Source: Bacillota bacterium (GTDB lineage: Bacteria > Bacillota > Limnochordia > Darwinibacteriales > DTU012). Taken from it: a DNA stretch of 64,000 nt. The stretch covers positions 1 to 64,000 of the forward strand of contig JAAYNP010000086.1 in NCBI GenBank assembly GCA_012520795.1, in the 5' to 3' direction. This document shows, one piece after another, positions 44,546-53,718 of the stretch. The notes under the pieces were generated by a model. It was not told the origin of the DNA and did not search any database. It saw only the letters and a program-made list of their open reading frames with translations. A program made the translations under genes and the position numbers. Position 1 is the stretch's first letter. Each line of letters begins with the position of its first letter.

Positions 44546-45739
44546 TCACCTCATTACGGCTGCCAAATTGCCAATGCCAACCAGAATTGTTATGACCAGA
44601 AAGAACATCAAAGCCACCGTGGCCAACGAGACCATGACCAGAGTCAAGGCGCCCGCCATGCTTGTTACAGCTGAACTGATCCGTTGATCACCAATCGGTT
44701 CTATCAAAGCCGCAGCCAGCCGGTAGATCAGGACTATCACCCAAATTTTGATTACCGGCAACGCCACCAGAAAGAAAATAACCGCCATGCCAAAAACGCC
44801 AAGAGTGTTTTTGATCAATAACGAGCCTCCAACCACTACCTCCACAGCATTAGCAAACATCGACCCGATTACAGGCACCACATTGCTGGTGACAAACTTT
44901 GCGGCCCTGAGGGCAACTCCGTCAGCTACAGGCGCTATTGCTCCCCGCACTGCCAGTACCCCCAGGAATATTGTGAAAATCAAGGAAAGCAGGCTTGTAG
45001 CCAGATGCCTCAGCAAGCTGCTTAAACGAGACAAGGGGAAATCCGGGGCAATGTGAGCCAGAAGGCCAATAACGGCGCTGACATTCAGCAGCGGAAACAG
45101 GACAGTCCGAATCAGGAATGTAACCCCGCTGACAACCGTAATCAGCACCGGATGGAATATGGTTGCAGAAGTGATTGCCCCGACACTGGCCACCATGGTT
45201 GCCATCAAAGGCAGCAGCGCGTACATGAAAGATACCATGTCGTCAATTGTCTGATAGGCTAATCCCAACGCCGACTGGAAACTCTGCAGGCCGACATGGA
45301 TTGTAACCAGAAAACAGACCAGGAAAGCAACATTTGCCAACTCTTTGTTGTCCACTGAGAGCTGCAGCTGGCGAATCAGCGCTGTGAACAAACCGATCAA
45401 GAGCAGCTGCCGGATCAGGTATGAGCTTAAAATCACTTCTTTAAAAACAGTCTGAAAAACCGTACCCAGGATATCCAGCAGGTTGAGTTTGCCCAAACCC
45501 TGGCCTGTAATTGTCCGCCAATCAAGCCTGGGAATATACTCGTGGTAGTCAGGTTCAATTTTGTCGACAAACTCGATCAGCTGATGCAGGTCTAGCGCCT
45601 GCAGCTGTTCCTGCACCGACCGGGCGAGAAAATCGTTGGAATTGGATTCGGCTTCGGCTGGACCGGCACAAAATACAACCACACCAATAATGACTATTAT
45701 CCTGAATGTGATCGAATCCCTGGCCACCACTAACCCCAC
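44546..45739 (-). CDS. spoIIIAE: Stage III sporulation protein AE (SpoIIIAE)
   Basis: SpoIIIAE is a polytopic membrane protein of the A-Q channel. The 397-residue protein has an N-terminal signal-like segment ending FCAGPAEA and at least seven hydrophobic segments; FVDKIEPDYHEYIPRLDW near residue 60 and VGGSLLIKNTLGVFGM are typical. It overlaps nothing and begins 3 bases after spoIIIAD. Confidence 0.94.
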   Translation of the reverse strand: MGLVVARDSITFRIIVIIGVVVFCAGPAEAESNSNDFLARSVQEQLQALDLHQLIEFVDKIEPDYHEYIPRLDWRTITGQGLGKLNLLDILGTVFQTVFKEVILSSYLIRQLLLIGLFTALIRQLQLSVDNKELANVAFLVCFLVTIHVGLQSFQSALGLAYQTIDDMVSFMYALLPLMATMVASVGAITSATIFHPVLITVVSGVTFLIRTVLFPLLNVSAVIGLLAHIAPDFPLSRLSSLLRHLATSLLSLIFTIFLGVLAVRGAIAPVADGVALRAAKFVTSNVVPVIGSMFANAVEVVVGGSLLIKNTLGVFGMAVIFFLVALPVIKIWVIVLIYRLAAALIEPIGDQRISSAVTSMAGALTLVMVSLATVALMFFLVITILVGIGNLAAVMR

Positions 45740-45742
45740 CTA

Positions 45743-46132
45743 TTAACCTAATATTGCCAACACCGCTGTTAGAATAGCTTCCACTACAGGCAGAGCAATC
45801 ATCACGATCACTACTTTGCCGGCCAATTCGACTACTACCGCCATGGCGTTTTCATCGGCGTCACGGCAAACCTCCGAGCCGAATGAAGTGACATAGACAA
45901 TAGCAATCGCCTTCAAGATTGGAGCAGTGTAGAAGGAATCGACTCCAGCTTTGGCAGACAAGCTGTTCAATACGGCGGTAACTTGAGCCAAGTGAGGTAA
46001 AAACAACAGGGCTGTGACGGCAATGAAGGCGGTTGATGCAAGAACTGCCCAGGGCTTGTTGATCTCCCGCAGCTGAGTCTGGATCACTACCAGGACAATT
46101 GCCAGGCCGGTAATCAATGGGACCCACAGCAT
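45743..46132 (-). CDS. spoIIIAD: Stage III sporulation protein AD (SpoIIIAD)
   Basis: A 129-residue membrane protein with four hydrophobic segments and the conserved KAIAIVYVTSFGSEVCRDADENAMAVVVELAGK stretch. SpoIIIAC and SpoIIIAD are related to flagellar export components FliQ and FliR-like proteins. Preceded by GAGGGAGG, 17 bases after spoIIIAC. Confidence 0.94.
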   Translation of the reverse strand: MLWVPLITGLAIVLVVIQTQLREINKPWAVLASTAFIAVTALLFLPHLAQVTAVLNSLSAKAGVDSFYTAPILKAIAIVYVTSFGSEVCRDADENAMAVVVELAGKVVIVMIALPVVEAILTAVLAILG

Positions 46133-46148
46133 ATTCGTTCCTCCCTAC

Positions 46149-46346
46149 TCACCAACGGAAGACAGCCTCAACATTGTCAAAAAGACGGGATACCATCTGT
46201 ACCAGCCATAGGAGTACAATGATCACCCCTGCCAGGCTCAACATTTGAGCCTGTTCCTGCCTGCCCGCCTGCTGGAGAAAAATGTTCAGCACTGCCACAA
46301 GGATCCCTAATCCGGCGATACGATAAATTGGTGTCAAGTCGGTCAT
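46149..46346 (-). CDS. spoIIIAC: Stage III sporulation protein AC (SpoIIIAC)
   Basis: A 65-residue protein with two transmembrane helices (RIAGLGILVAVLNIFLQQAG and MLSLAGVIIVLLWLVQMV) separated by a short charged turn (RQEQAQ). The length and order are those of the family. It lies between spoIIIAB and spoIIIAD. Confidence 0.94.
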   Translation of the reverse strand: MTDLTPIYRIAGLGILVAVLNIFLQQAGRQEQAQMLSLAGVIIVLLWLVQMVSRLFDNVEAVFRW

Positions 46347-46358
46347 GCTGATACCCTC

Positions 46359-46874
46359 CTAAATTAGCATCAATACTACTAGTGCACCGACACAGAAGCC
46401 AAGATAATTCCAGAGCCGTACCATCTTATCGCGCTCTTGCTCCGCCTTGGCAATGCTTTGCTGGAGCCTTGTCTTCAACAGTTCAAGATGTTTGAGCTGG
46501 TCTTCAGCATCGCTGCGGCCCAACACGGCTCCTATTTGGCTTACCAGTTCCACATCTTGTTGAGAGAATCCGGCATCTGCCAAAACCGGCAGCGACTGAT
46601 TGAAGGCTTCGGCAGCACTAATACCGCTGTTGCTGGTAAGTTGAGCGGCAAATTGATTAAAAAACGCGGCCACAGGATTGCCGATCTGAGCTGCAATGCG
46701 GCTGCATGCTTCTGGCAAAGATGATCGGGTATAGTGGATTTCAGTCGCCAGCATCTGGACGGCCGTGGCCAGGCTTTGCAGGTTTTGCGGGCGTATACTG
46801 TAGGATCTGGCCATAGTCAATCCCCCAACGCCGCAGGCAGTAATCACAATTGCTGCGCCAATCAAGCGTAGCAT
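46359..46874 (-). CDS. spoIIIAB: Stage III sporulation protein AB (SpoIIIAB)
   Basis: A 171-residue protein with an N-terminal hydrophobic helix, a cytoplasmic helical region related to the type II secretion protein GspF (LATAVQMLATEIHYTRSSLPEACSRIA) and a C-terminal membrane helix (LGFCVGALVVLMLI). It follows spoIIIAA by about 37 bases. Confidence 0.94.
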   Translation of the reverse strand: MLRLIGAAIVITACGVGGLTMARSYSIRPQNLQSLATAVQMLATEIHYTRSSLPEACSRIAAQIGNPVAAFFNQFAAQLTSNSGISAAEAFNQSLPVLADAGFSQQDVELVSQIGAVLGRSDAEDQLKHLELLKTRLQQSIAKAEQERDKMVRLWNYLGFCVGALVVLMLI

Positions 46875-46911
46875 CCTATCACTCCCATCATGCTAACTAT
46901 CTTTATGCAAG

Positions 46912-47805
46912 CTAATCCAATTTGAGAACCTGTTCAACAGTTCCCGGCCCATTGCGCCTGGACAGCACTATGGCCTGCTTGAAAGCAGTGCCACCCTGTC
47001 TAATCCAGGTATGCTGCTTCACACTTAACCACTCGCTCCCATGGCATGAGGCCACTACCGAAACCCCGGCTCTGGCCGCGTCAGCCAAAGCCAGGCCATC
47101 ATCGGGATGGCCAGCCTCATCGGTAATGATTACTTGCGGCGCCATACCCCGGATGGCCATAGGTATACCCTGGGCTTTGGGGCAACCATCCAGTACATAC
47201 GTGCACGGGCCCACATTCAGCTGAGGGGCGCCGCGGTAACAGGCTGCGATTTCTGACCGCTCATCAATTACAACCACGTTAAATCCCTGATTGGAAAGCT
47301 GACGGCAGATGTCCCGCAGCAAGGTTGTCTTGCCACATCCCGGCGGAGATATGACCAGGGTAGATATAATCCGGCCAAACCGAAGAATGTGCGGCATAAC
47401 CGCATCTGCAGCCCCGACGATTTCCCGGGCGAGCCGGATATTGAGCCCGTTGATATATTTGATCGTTTTAATCAGTCCATTCTCAAGGACTACTTTGCCG
47501 CTGATTCCAACTCGGTGTCCCCCGGCCAGTGTGAGATAACCTGCCCGAATTTCATCTTCCAGTGCGTACCACGAGTTTTCGGTCATCATCTCCATTGTGC
47601 GGATGATATCTTCCGCCGTCACCCGGTAGCTGTCCATCAGCCGGCAAACACCTTTGCGATTGATCCCATATTCCATGTGCTGCTCTTTGATTGTCAGCGG
47701 CTGGTTTACCCTTAACCGGATTTCTTCGATCTTGTCCCATGTATGCACGATATCTAGAAAGCGTCTCAAGCTCGGCGCCATAGACCTCAAAAGAAGCGGT
47801 GGCAT
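46912..47805 (-). CDS. spoIIIAA: Stage III sporulation protein AA (SpoIIIAA ATPase)
   Basis: SpoIIIAA is the ATPase of the mother cell-forespore channel, related to secretion ATPases. The 297-residue protein has Walker A (ISPPGCGKTTLLRDI, near residue 150) and Walker B (QVIITDEAGHPDDG). The track start (47880) is 25 codons too early; ATG at 47805 lies 9 nt after AAGGGG and gives a family-like start. It heads the eight-gene operon under a SigE-type promoter. Confidence 0.95.
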   Translation of the reverse strand: MPPLLLRSMAPSLRRFLDIVHTWDKIEEIRLRVNQPLTIKEQHMEYGINRKGVCRLMDSYRVTAEDIIRTMEMMTENSWYALEDEIRAGYLTLAGGHRVGISGKVVLENGLIKTIKYINGLNIRLAREIVGAADAVMPHILRFGRIISTLVISPPGCGKTTLLRDICRQLSNQGFNVVVIDERSEIAACYRGAPQLNVGPCTYVLDGCPKAQGIPMAIRGMAPQVIITDEAGHPDDGLALADAARAGVSVVASCHGSEWLSVKQHTWIRQGGTAFKQAIVLSRRNGPGTVEQVLKLD

Positions 47806-47835
47806 GGTGGTGTTCCCCTTGTCAAGTTCTAGTCC

Positions 47836-47865
47836 AATATATGCCTGCTGCGGACAAGTTATGAC
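47836..47865 (-). promoter_or_regulatory. SigE-type promoter of the spoIIIA operon
   Basis: Minus strand GTCATAAC, 14 nt, CATATATT. The SigE consensus (GTCATATT, 13-15 nt, CATACAAT) is matched at 6 of 8 bases in each box, and the first box has the GTCATA core. It lies directly downstream of the terminator for the efp-side operon and 31 bases upstream of the spoIIIAA ATG, where a SigE promoter is known in B. subtilis. Confidence 0.75.
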
Positions 47866-47912
47866 AAAAAAGAGCTCCACAGAATTACCAAATCGGTAAC
47901 CTGCAGAGCTCC
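47866..47912 (-). terminator. Intrinsic terminator of the yqeG-efp-CD1247 operon
   Basis: Minus strand GAGCTC-TGCAGGTTACC, loop, GGTAATTCTGTG-GAGCTC followed by TTTTTT. The long imperfect stem is clear. The spoIIIA promoter starts immediately after it. Confidence 0.92.
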
Positions 47913-47957
47913 CTCACTGCAGTTGTCAGCCTGTACTGCTGTTGTCAAAAGCCGGCT

Positions 47958-48413
47958 TTAATCGCGGCTCTCTTCATCCTCCCCATCTTCATCTGATTCG
48001 AAGTCGTCTTCATCAAAGTCGTCACTGGAATAGACGATCTCCCCACATTCCGGGCAAGCGATCTCCACATCGTCATCGTAGAGAAAACCTTCTTCAAATG
48101 AGATCAGGTTTTGACAATTGGGGCACTCAATTTCAACCATTTCAAACTCATCGTCGAAGTCTTGATCTATTTCTTCATGATCATGGCATTCACACGCATA
48201 CTCTTCCAGATCGGCCAAGTCTGCGTCAAGTGCTTCCAGATAGTCCTCCAGTTCGTCCTGGCCGTAATACAGATCCTCCACATCATCAGCCAAATCGTCC
48301 AGTACTTCGATGAGCCTGTGCATAACAGCCTTTAACTTCTCCGCATTGCCAATATCTTCTGTACTGTCCAGCATCCCGCGCAAATAGGCGATTTTTTCCT
48401 TTATTGCTGCCAA
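47958..48413 (-). CDS. Acidic zinc-ribbon protein (CD1247-like)
   Basis: A 151-residue, very acidic protein. The N-terminal half is a helical hairpin (KEKIAYLRGMLDSTEDIGNAEKLKAVMHRLIEVLDDLADDVEDLYY), typical of the CD1247 N-terminal family in Clostridia. The middle carries a zinc-ribbon with two CxxC pairs (IECPNCQNLI and IACPECGEIV), and the tail is almost all Asp and Glu. A nucleic-acid or ribosome-related role is possible but not shown. It follows efp by 27 bases and ends the operon. Confidence 0.82.
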   Translation of the reverse strand: MAAIKEKIAYLRGMLDSTEDIGNAEKLKAVMHRLIEVLDDLADDVEDLYYGQDELEDYLEALDADLADLEEYACECHDHEEIDQDFDDEFEMVEIECPNCQNLISFEEGFLYDDDVEIACPECGEIVYSSDDFDEDDFESDEDGEDEESRD

Positions 48414-48440
48414 TCCTTACACCCCCTGTTTAGTATTATC

Positions 48441-48998
48441 TTATGCTCTGGAGAGATATTCTCCAGTTCTGGTATCGACCTTGATTACTTCTCCCTGTTC
48501 AATAAACAACGGCACCTGCACTGTGATACCGGTTTCCAGTTTGGCCGGCTTTGTCGCGCCTGTGGCGGTATCACCACGGAAACCAGGCTCAGTTTCGATC
48601 ACCTTAAGATTGACGGTAGTCGGCAGATCTACACCAATGGGAGAGCCTTCGAAGAACTGGATGCCGATGACCATGTTTTCCAGCAGGTATCTTGGTGCGT
48701 CACCCAAATCGTCTCTCCGCAGGCTGATTTGGTTATAGTCATTGGTATCCATGAAGAAATACTCGCCATCGGCTTCATAAAGAAACTGCATCTGCTTCGT
48801 TTCCACGATGGCCCGTTCCACCCGTTCGCCGGCTCTAAAGGTCATTTCCCGGACTGCCCCGGTTTTGACATTCTTGAGCTTTGTCCGAACAAACGCTGCA
48901 CCTTTGCCCGGCTTGACGTGCAAGAATTCGACTACGCTATATACCTCGCCTTCAACTTGAATTGTCAAGCCTGTCCGCAAATCATTAACCGATATCAT
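48441..48998 (-). CDS. efp: Elongation factor P
   Basis: EF-P relieves ribosome stalling at polyproline sequences. The 185-residue protein has three beta-barrel domains with the lysine (K32) in [15 protein letters not shown], the site that is post-translationally modified in many bacteria, and the C-terminal [33 protein letters not shown] precedes the ATG. No obvious modification enzyme gene is nearby. Confidence 0.96.
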   Translation of the reverse strand: MISVNDLRTGLTIQVEGEVYSVVEFLHVKPGKGAAFVRTKLKNVKTGAVREMTFRAGERVERAIVETKQMQFLYEADGEYFFMDTNDYNQISLRRDDLGDAPRYLLENMVIGIQFFEGSPIGVDLPTTVNLKVIETEPGFRGDTATGATKPAKLETGITVQVPLFIEQGEVIKVDTRTGEYLSRA

Positions 48999-49028
48999 GC
49001 CTACCTTCCCTTCTGTCTCAATCTATCC

Positions 49029-50090
49029 CTATTCGATGATGGTCAGCTCTTTGGTTAGCTCGGTAAGGATATCACATCCTGATTCAGTGACGACAACCAG
49101 ATCCTCTATCCGCACCCCGCCCCATCCCGGCAAATAGATGCCTGGCTCAACCGTGACCACCATTCTCGGAGCCAGCGGCTCCTCATTAAACTGCGACAAA
49201 CGTGGATCTTCGTGAATCTCCAAACCGACACCATGGCCCAGGCTGTGGCCGAAATTGCGATCATAACCAGCTCTTCTTATTACATCCCTGGCTGCACTGT
49301 CCACCTCTCTACCCGTTAACCCTGGTTTGAGGACGTTTAAGGCCGCCGTCTGGGCTTCAAGGACAATATTGTAGATCTCGAGCTGTTTTGGTTCAGGCCG
49401 GCCAACCACAAAGGTCCGGGTAAGGTCTGAGCAATAACCCTGATAAACACACCCCATGTCGATTACGATAAAATCGCCTGCTTGAATCTTGCGATCGCTG
49501 GGAATGGCATGGGGCAGCGCTCCTCTTGGCCCGGATCCCACAATGGGATCGAAAGCAACTGCCTTGGCTCCCAACCTGCGCATCATGTATTCCAGCTCCA
49601 GAGCCAGCTCAGCTTCGGCCATTCCCGGTTTAATCCGGGGAACCAAAGCAGTCAGCGCCTCCACGGCTATCTTTGCGGCAGCGGCAATCTTCTCGATCTC
49701 GTCAGAGGTCTTTACTCGCCGCAGCTGGGCAACCAAGCCCTTTGTAGGTACAAATTCCACTGCCTCGAACTTCTCCTGCCATTCTGCCAGTTGGTTGACG
49801 GTTATGTATTCGCTTTCAAAAGCAACTCTGCGCACCCGGCGTTCTTCAATCAGCTGCGCCATGGCCTCTTCCAGAGTGGACTGCTGCAGGATGATCTCCC
49901 AGTCAGGGCTCTGCTCGCCTGCCTGTTCCGTATAGCGGAAGTCCGTAATCAAGATATTGGCATCATGGCTAATCCAGACTAAGCCTGCGCTTCCTGTGAA
50001 TTTTGTCAGGTAACGTCTGTGCGTTTGATGCATAGATATGAAAACGTCACAATTAATCTCTGCTAAACGGCTGCGGATCTGATTCAGCAA
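49029..50090 (-). CDS. M24 family Xaa-Pro aminopeptidase
   Basis: A 353-residue metallopeptidase of the creatinase/prolidase (M24B) family that cleaves N-terminal residues before proline or dipeptides with proline. Metal ligands can be seen in [31 protein letters not shown] and [13 protein letters not shown]. The TTG at 50090 is 7 nt after GAGAGGAG and overlaps aroQ by 38 bases. The aroQ-pepP-efp order (yqhS-yqhT-efp) matches B. subtilis. Confidence 0.93.
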   Translation of the reverse strand: MLNQIRSRLAEINCDVFISMHQTHRRYLTKFTGSAGLVWISHDANILITDFRYTEQAGEQSPDWEIILQQSTLEEAMAQLIEERRVRRVAFESEYITVNQLAEWQEKFEAVEFVPTKGLVAQLRRVKTSDEIEKIAAAAKIAVEALTALVPRIKPGMAEAELALELEYMMRRLGAKAVAFDPIVGSGPRGALPHAIPSDRKIQAGDFIVIDMGCVYQGYCSDLTRTFVVGRPEPKQLEIYNIVLEAQTAALNVLKPGLTGREVDSAARDVIRRAGYDRNFGHSLGHGVGLEIHEDPRLSQFNEEPLAPRMVVTVEPGIYLPGWGGVRIEDLVVVTESGCDILTELTKELTIIE

Positions 50091-50535
50091 TATTCTTCTC
50101 CTCTCTGCACAGATAATCTATCAAGCCCTGCAGCGCCAATAAGTAACCAAAATCGCCCAACCCGCTGATCTGCCCAATGCAGACAGGTGCTATCACCGAA
50201 GTATGCCTAAAAGCCTCCCGTTGATATATCTGGGATATATGTACCTCTACCGCTGGAATCCCCAAGGCTTTAATGCAGTCGCGAATAGCATACGAATAGT
50301 GAGTGAAAGCACCGGGATTGATAATCAGGCCGGCGGCCTCGCGGTGCTTATGCAGAAAATCAATAATCTCGCCTTCTCCATTAGCCTGGAAACAGCTGAG
50401 GCGGAAGCCCTGTTTGTTGGCGGCAATTGTCACCATCCGCTCAATGTCAGCCAGCTTTGCTTCTCCGTATATCTCAGGTTCCCGGGTACCAAGCAAATTG
50501 AGGTTTGGGCCATTGACAAGCAAGATTTCCATCAT
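50053..50535 (-). CDS. aroQ: 3-dehydroquinate dehydratase, type II
   Basis: AroQ converts 3-dehydroquinate to 3-dehydroshikimate in the shikimate pathway. The 160-residue protein has [20 protein letters not shown] at the start and [14 protein letters not shown] and [12 protein letters not shown], the usual type II motifs. Start ATG at 50535 or 50532 overlaps the aroK stop. It lies between aroK and the M24 gene. Confidence 0.95.
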   Translation of the reverse strand: MMEILLVNGPNLNLLGTREPEIYGEAKLADIERMVTIAANKQGFRLSCFQANGEGEIIDFLHKHREAAGLIINPGAFTHYSYAIRDCIKALGIPAVEVHISQIYQREAFRHTSVIAPVCIGQISGLGDFGYLLALQGLIDYLCREEKNIAESDPQPFSRD

Positions 50536-51062
50536 GCCTCACCTGCATCCAAAAAATTCAAAACCGTTTCCACCACTTGAACCGCCGCCACATCTGATGT
50601 ATCGATCATGGCGTCAGCAAGCTGTTGATACCAATGCTCTCTCTTAGCCAACAGATCCGTAATCGTATCCAAGGGTTTTTCGTTATTTAGAAGCGGCCGC
50701 TCCAGGCTGCGGCCAACCCGCTTCATGATCACTCCAGGCCGTGCCTTAAGCCAGACGATTCTGCTCCCTGCAGTACGGCTTTGTTCCAACAAAGCGCGGG
50801 CCGCAGAATGAGTTACGATCCCGCCTCCGGTGGCAATAACCTGGCCGGAACCCTGCAGTATCCCCTGCAGTACCTCCACTTCAACCTGGCGAAAATACTC
50901 TTCCCCACGGTAGTGGAAAATATGAGCAATAGTGCATTTAAGCTCGCGTTCAATCTCGTGGTCTGTGTCTATGAAGGACCATTTCAACCGTTGAGCGCAG
51001 CTGCGGCCAACAGTTGTTTTCCCCGTTCCCATGAATCCAATCAGGATCAGATTCCGGACCAT
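50532..51062 (-). CDS. aroK: Shikimate kinase
   Basis: AroK phosphorylates shikimate with ATP. The 176-residue protein begins with Walker A ([13 protein letters not shown]), has [10 protein letters not shown], the GGGIV motif (VIATGGGIV) and RPLL. The track frame starts 23 codons upstream; ATG at 51062 is 8 nt after GAGG. It overlaps aroQ by 4 bases. Confidence 0.95.
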   Translation of the reverse strand: MVRNLILIGFMGTGKTTVGRSCAQRLKWSFIDTDHEIERELKCTIAHIFHYRGEEYFRQVEVEVLQGILQGSGQVIATGGGIVTHSAARALLEQSRTAGSRIVWLKARPGVIMKRVGRSLERPLLNNEKPLDTITDLLAKREHWYQQLADAMIDTSDVAAVQVVETVLNFLDAGEA

Positions 51063-51149
51063 ATGCTCAGCCTCATAAGTGTTTGATTTCAACAAAGGTT
51101 CTTTCTCTATCCATAATGGAAATTCCTGCAAAAAGAAACAACTCCCATT

Positions 51150-52259
51150 TCAGGAGCTGCTTGATGACCAGTGAATGGAACGCTTATCACCGATTAGGTT
51201 GGCCCTGAGTGAATAACCTACGCCCCGGGGAATGGTCAGCCGGCATGAAACCCTTTGCCTGCGGGCGGAAATCCATCCTAAACCGTGAATGCACAGATCC
51301 TGGTTTAGTTCGATGGTTAATTCAACCTGATCCCACTCATCCAGCCTGCAGCTGCCGCACGTTTGGGCAAGCCAGCGGGTTACCTTGCCCGCATTGGCCC
51401 GCTGCCAGGTTACCTGAGACGCGGTAAAGCCAATCATCACCACGTCCTCATTGGCCTGCGGGTGTACGGCTGCCAGGCCCGGTACAACCAAAGCGCTGCG
51501 AGTATTGACTTGATACAGGCTGACATTGAGCCTTCGGGCAGGAATCAGTTTTACAGCACAGTCTGGGCAGACCAGATCCGTAAGCCTGCCTTTAGGCACC
51601 ATGCCTGGCGAGTCACTGAGAATCAAGCTGTGATCCAGGTTCCAGCGGGTCAGTGCCACCGTTGTGCCGGGAAATACAGCTGTAGTAGGCATAAGAGCAG
51701 ATTCTCCGCCCTGGTGCTCCAAGATTTTCACAATCAAGCTGGACTTGCCTACATTGGTAACACCTACAACAATCCATTTCCGGGCTGAAGACCTGGCCAT
51801 CAGCTCCAGCAAGCCGTCAATTCCATAACCCGTAGTACCGCTTACAGCAACCAGTTCTGAGTCAATTCCCAGCGCCTTGAGTTTGTGTTTCGCCCAGAGT
51901 TTGACCTCCTGAACTGTGGTTTTACGAGGCAACAAATCCACTTTGTTCAGAGCGATGATCTGCTGATGTTTCCGCAACAGCCGATCAATGTTCCTGGGAA
52001 TGCTGGCTTCAAAATCCATCAGATCCAGGATCAGTACTACGCCTTCGGCCCACTTAAGGCCTTCCTGGACTATCTGCAGCCCATCAAATCCATCAGTGTA
52101 TGCCTGATCCTTGCCGTAATGCCTGATACGATAACAGCGCTGGCAAAGTACCACTTCTTGATTAGATGTCAGCACGTGCCCGGGTAGATAGCCTAATCCA
52201 CCCGGCTGATCAGATTGCAGCTCGGCGCCGCATCCTAGGCATTGTCTCTGCACCTTCAT
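51150..52259 (-). CDS. yqeH: Circularly permuted ribosome assembly GTPase YqeH
   Basis: YqeH is a circularly permuted GTPase needed for 30S subunit assembly. The 369-residue protein has a zinc finger at the start (CLGCG and CQRCYRIRHY), followed by the G motifs in permuted order: G4 NKVDLLP, G5, then G1 GVTNVGKSS, G2 and G3 DSPGM, and a C-terminal RNA-binding region. It overlaps yqeG by 4 bases in the conserved order. Confidence 0.94.
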   Translation of the reverse strand: MKVQRQCLGCGAELQSDQPGGLGYLPGHVLTSNQEVVLCQRCYRIRHYGKDQAYTDGFDGLQIVQEGLKWAEGVVLILDLMDFEASIPRNIDRLLRKHQQIIALNKVDLLPRKTTVQEVKLWAKHKLKALGIDSELVAVSGTTGYGIDGLLELMARSSARKWIVVGVTNVGKSSLIVKILEHQGGESALMPTTAVFPGTTVALTRWNLDHSLILSDSPGMVPKGRLTDLVCPDCAVKLIPARRLNVSLYQVNTRSALVVPGLAAVHPQANEDVVMIGFTASQVTWQRANAGKVTRWLAQTCGSCRLDEWDQVELTIELNQDLCIHGLGWISARRQRVSCRLTIPRGVGYSLRANLIGDKRSIHWSSSSS

Positions 52260-52795
52260 AGCTCTCCTTCATTGCGCCGATTAATGATCTCAGCTGCCAG
52301 CAAACCCTTTTTCACAAACCTGTTCAGCATGCGCCGCTCAAGCCTGCGGACAAGCCGAGTGGTGCTAAACTCATTTTTCCCCAAAGGAGTGATTAAAATC
52401 GTGTGAATGTCCAGGCGGTTCGCCCCCAAGACATCTGTAAACAGCTGATCGCCAATCATTGCCACCTCAGCCGCCTCCTTGTCCAGAAGCTCCAGCGCCC
52501 GCAAAAACGGGCTCCTTGTCGGTTTGTAGGCGCTGATCACCGCAGGTATGTCCATCATTTTGGCAAAATGAATGACCCTTTTCGGCCTGCCGTTGGATAC
52601 AAGGCAGATTCTAAAACCTTCTGATTTTGCTTTGATAATCCAGGCTTTGAACTCCTGATCCAACTCTTCGCTGTCGTAACGGACCAGCGTATTATCGAGA
52701 TCCAACAGCAGTCCCGATATGCCACGCTTGCGCAGTTGATCCAAATCGATATCCGTAATGCGGTTATACACTTGCTTGGGGAGTAACAGCTTCAT
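52256..52795 (-). CDS. yqeG: YqeG family HAD-type phosphatase
   Basis: A 179-residue HAD IIIA phosphatase. Motif I is LLLDLDNTLVR, motif II LVSNGRP, motif III AYKPTRSP and motif IV MIGDQLFTDVLGANR. Substrate unknown; a glycerol phosphate or nucleotide role is not assignable. It leads the operon of translation and shikimate genes. Confidence 0.92.
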   Translation of the reverse strand: MKLLLPKQVYNRITDIDLDQLRKRGISGLLLDLDNTLVRYDSEELDQEFKAWIIKAKSEGFRICLVSNGRPKRVIHFAKMMDIPAVISAYKPTRSPFLRALELLDKEAAEVAMIGDQLFTDVLGANRLDIHTILITPLGKNEFSTTRLVRRLERRMLNRFVKKGLLAAEIINRRNEGEL

Positions 52796-52824
52796 AACGA
52801 CTCCTTGCCTGCATGTTTTTCCTT

Positions 52825-52833
52825 ATTATACCA
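52825..52833 (-). promoter_or_regulatory. Extended -10 promoter of the yqeG operon
   Basis: Minus strand TGGTATAAT (extended -10, TGN-TATAAT); no good -35 is found at 17 nt, where the sequence reads TTTGTG. Transcription would start near 52818 between the sigK terminator and yqeG. The operon downstream is yqeG-yqeH-aroK-aroQ-pepP-efp-CD1247. Confidence 0.65.
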
Positions 52834-52849
52834 CAACTGGTGGCAAACA

Positions 52850-52872
52850 CAAAGAAAGGGGCTTCGCCCCTT
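52850..52872 (-). terminator. Intrinsic terminator of sigK
   Basis: Minus strand AAGGGGC-GAA-GCCCCTT (7-bp perfect stem, trinucleotide loop) then TTTCTTTG. The sigK stop codon lies at its 5' arm. Confidence 0.85.
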
Positions 52873-53575
52873 ACAGATCAGCACCCATCCTTTCCTGCAG
52901 TTTGGATAAGGCCCGTTTCTCAATTCTGGATACATATGAACGGGAAATACCCATCTTCTGGCTGATTTCACGCTGAGTCTGCCTTTCTGACTGTCCCAAG
53001 CCATAGCGCAGCTCCAATACCTGTTTCTCCCTCTTACTCAAATACTTGAGCTTATCCTGCAGCTCAGCCTGATCTGCCTGTAATTCAACCTGATCAAACA
53101 CATAATCCGAATCAGTCCCAAATATGTCAATCAGGCTTAATTCATTCCCCTCCCGATCTGAACCAATCGGATCGTAGAGCATTACTTCACGCTTCAGTTT
53201 CTTGGTCGTCCTAAGATGCATCAACACCTCGTTCTCAATACAGCGGGCAGCATATGTTGCCAATCTCGTTTGTTTATCAGCATCGTAAGTATTAATGGCC
53301 TTAATCAGCCCTATCGTACCAATTGAGATTAAATCTTCCAGATCCTCACCCTTTTTATCGAACTTCTTGACAATATGGGCTACAAGCCTGAGGTTGCGTT
53401 CTACCAAAATGTTGCGGGCCTCGATAGAGCCCGCTTTCATTTTATCCAATAAATCCTTTTCCTCCTCTGGAGTCAGAGGTTTGGGAAAGACATTGCTGTT
53501 GGTGATATAAGAGACAAGCAGGGCTGCGCCCTGGACTATCCAATCAAAGGCGGCAAATACCAAGGAAGGAAGCAT
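52871..53575 (-). CDS. sigK: Mother-cell sigma factor SigK (pro-sigma-K)
   Basis: SigK is the late mother-cell sigma factor, activated by intramembrane processing of its N-terminal pro-sequence after the SpoIVB signal. The 234-residue protein has a hydrophobic pro-sequence (residues 1-22, FDWIVQGAALLVSYITNS) and the SigK-specific VFPKPLTPEEEKDLL, then sigma region 2 (NLRLVAHIVKKFDKKGEDLEDLISIGTIGLIKAINTYDA) and region 4 (REISQKMGISRSYVSRIEKRALSKL). It is intact and not split by a skin-type element. A SigE-like promoter lies upstream. Confidence 0.95.
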   Translation of the reverse strand: MLPSLVFAAFDWIVQGAALLVSYITNSNVFPKPLTPEEEKDLLDKMKAGSIEARNILVERNLRLVAHIVKKFDKKGEDLEDLISIGTIGLIKAINTYDADKQTRLATYAARCIENEVLMHLRTTKKLKREVMLYDPIGSDREGNELSLIDIFGTDSDYVFDQVELQADQAELQDKLKYLSKREKQVLELRYGLGQSERQTQREISQKMGISRSYVSRIEKRALSKLQERMGADL

Positions 53576-53601
53576 TGTGTCACCCCCTCAAGATCAAAGC
53601 C

Positions 53602-53632
53602 TGATCATAAAACCTCCACTCTACAGCTTATG
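53602..53632 (-). promoter_or_regulatory. Possible SigE promoter of sigK
   Basis: Minus strand GTCATAAG, 15 nt, TTTATGAT. The -35 fits the SigE core GTCATA but the -10 matches CATACAAT at only about four positions. A SigE-dependent sigK promoter is known in B. subtilis; this is a weak candidate. Confidence 0.35.
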
Positions 53633-53718
53633 ACCTTAAGCTGGGTTTTGTGCCTGTCTGCTTCCTCAAACCCAAATATATGCCGGATACCACCGCGTCA
53701 GCCGGCCGCATCGCCTTA

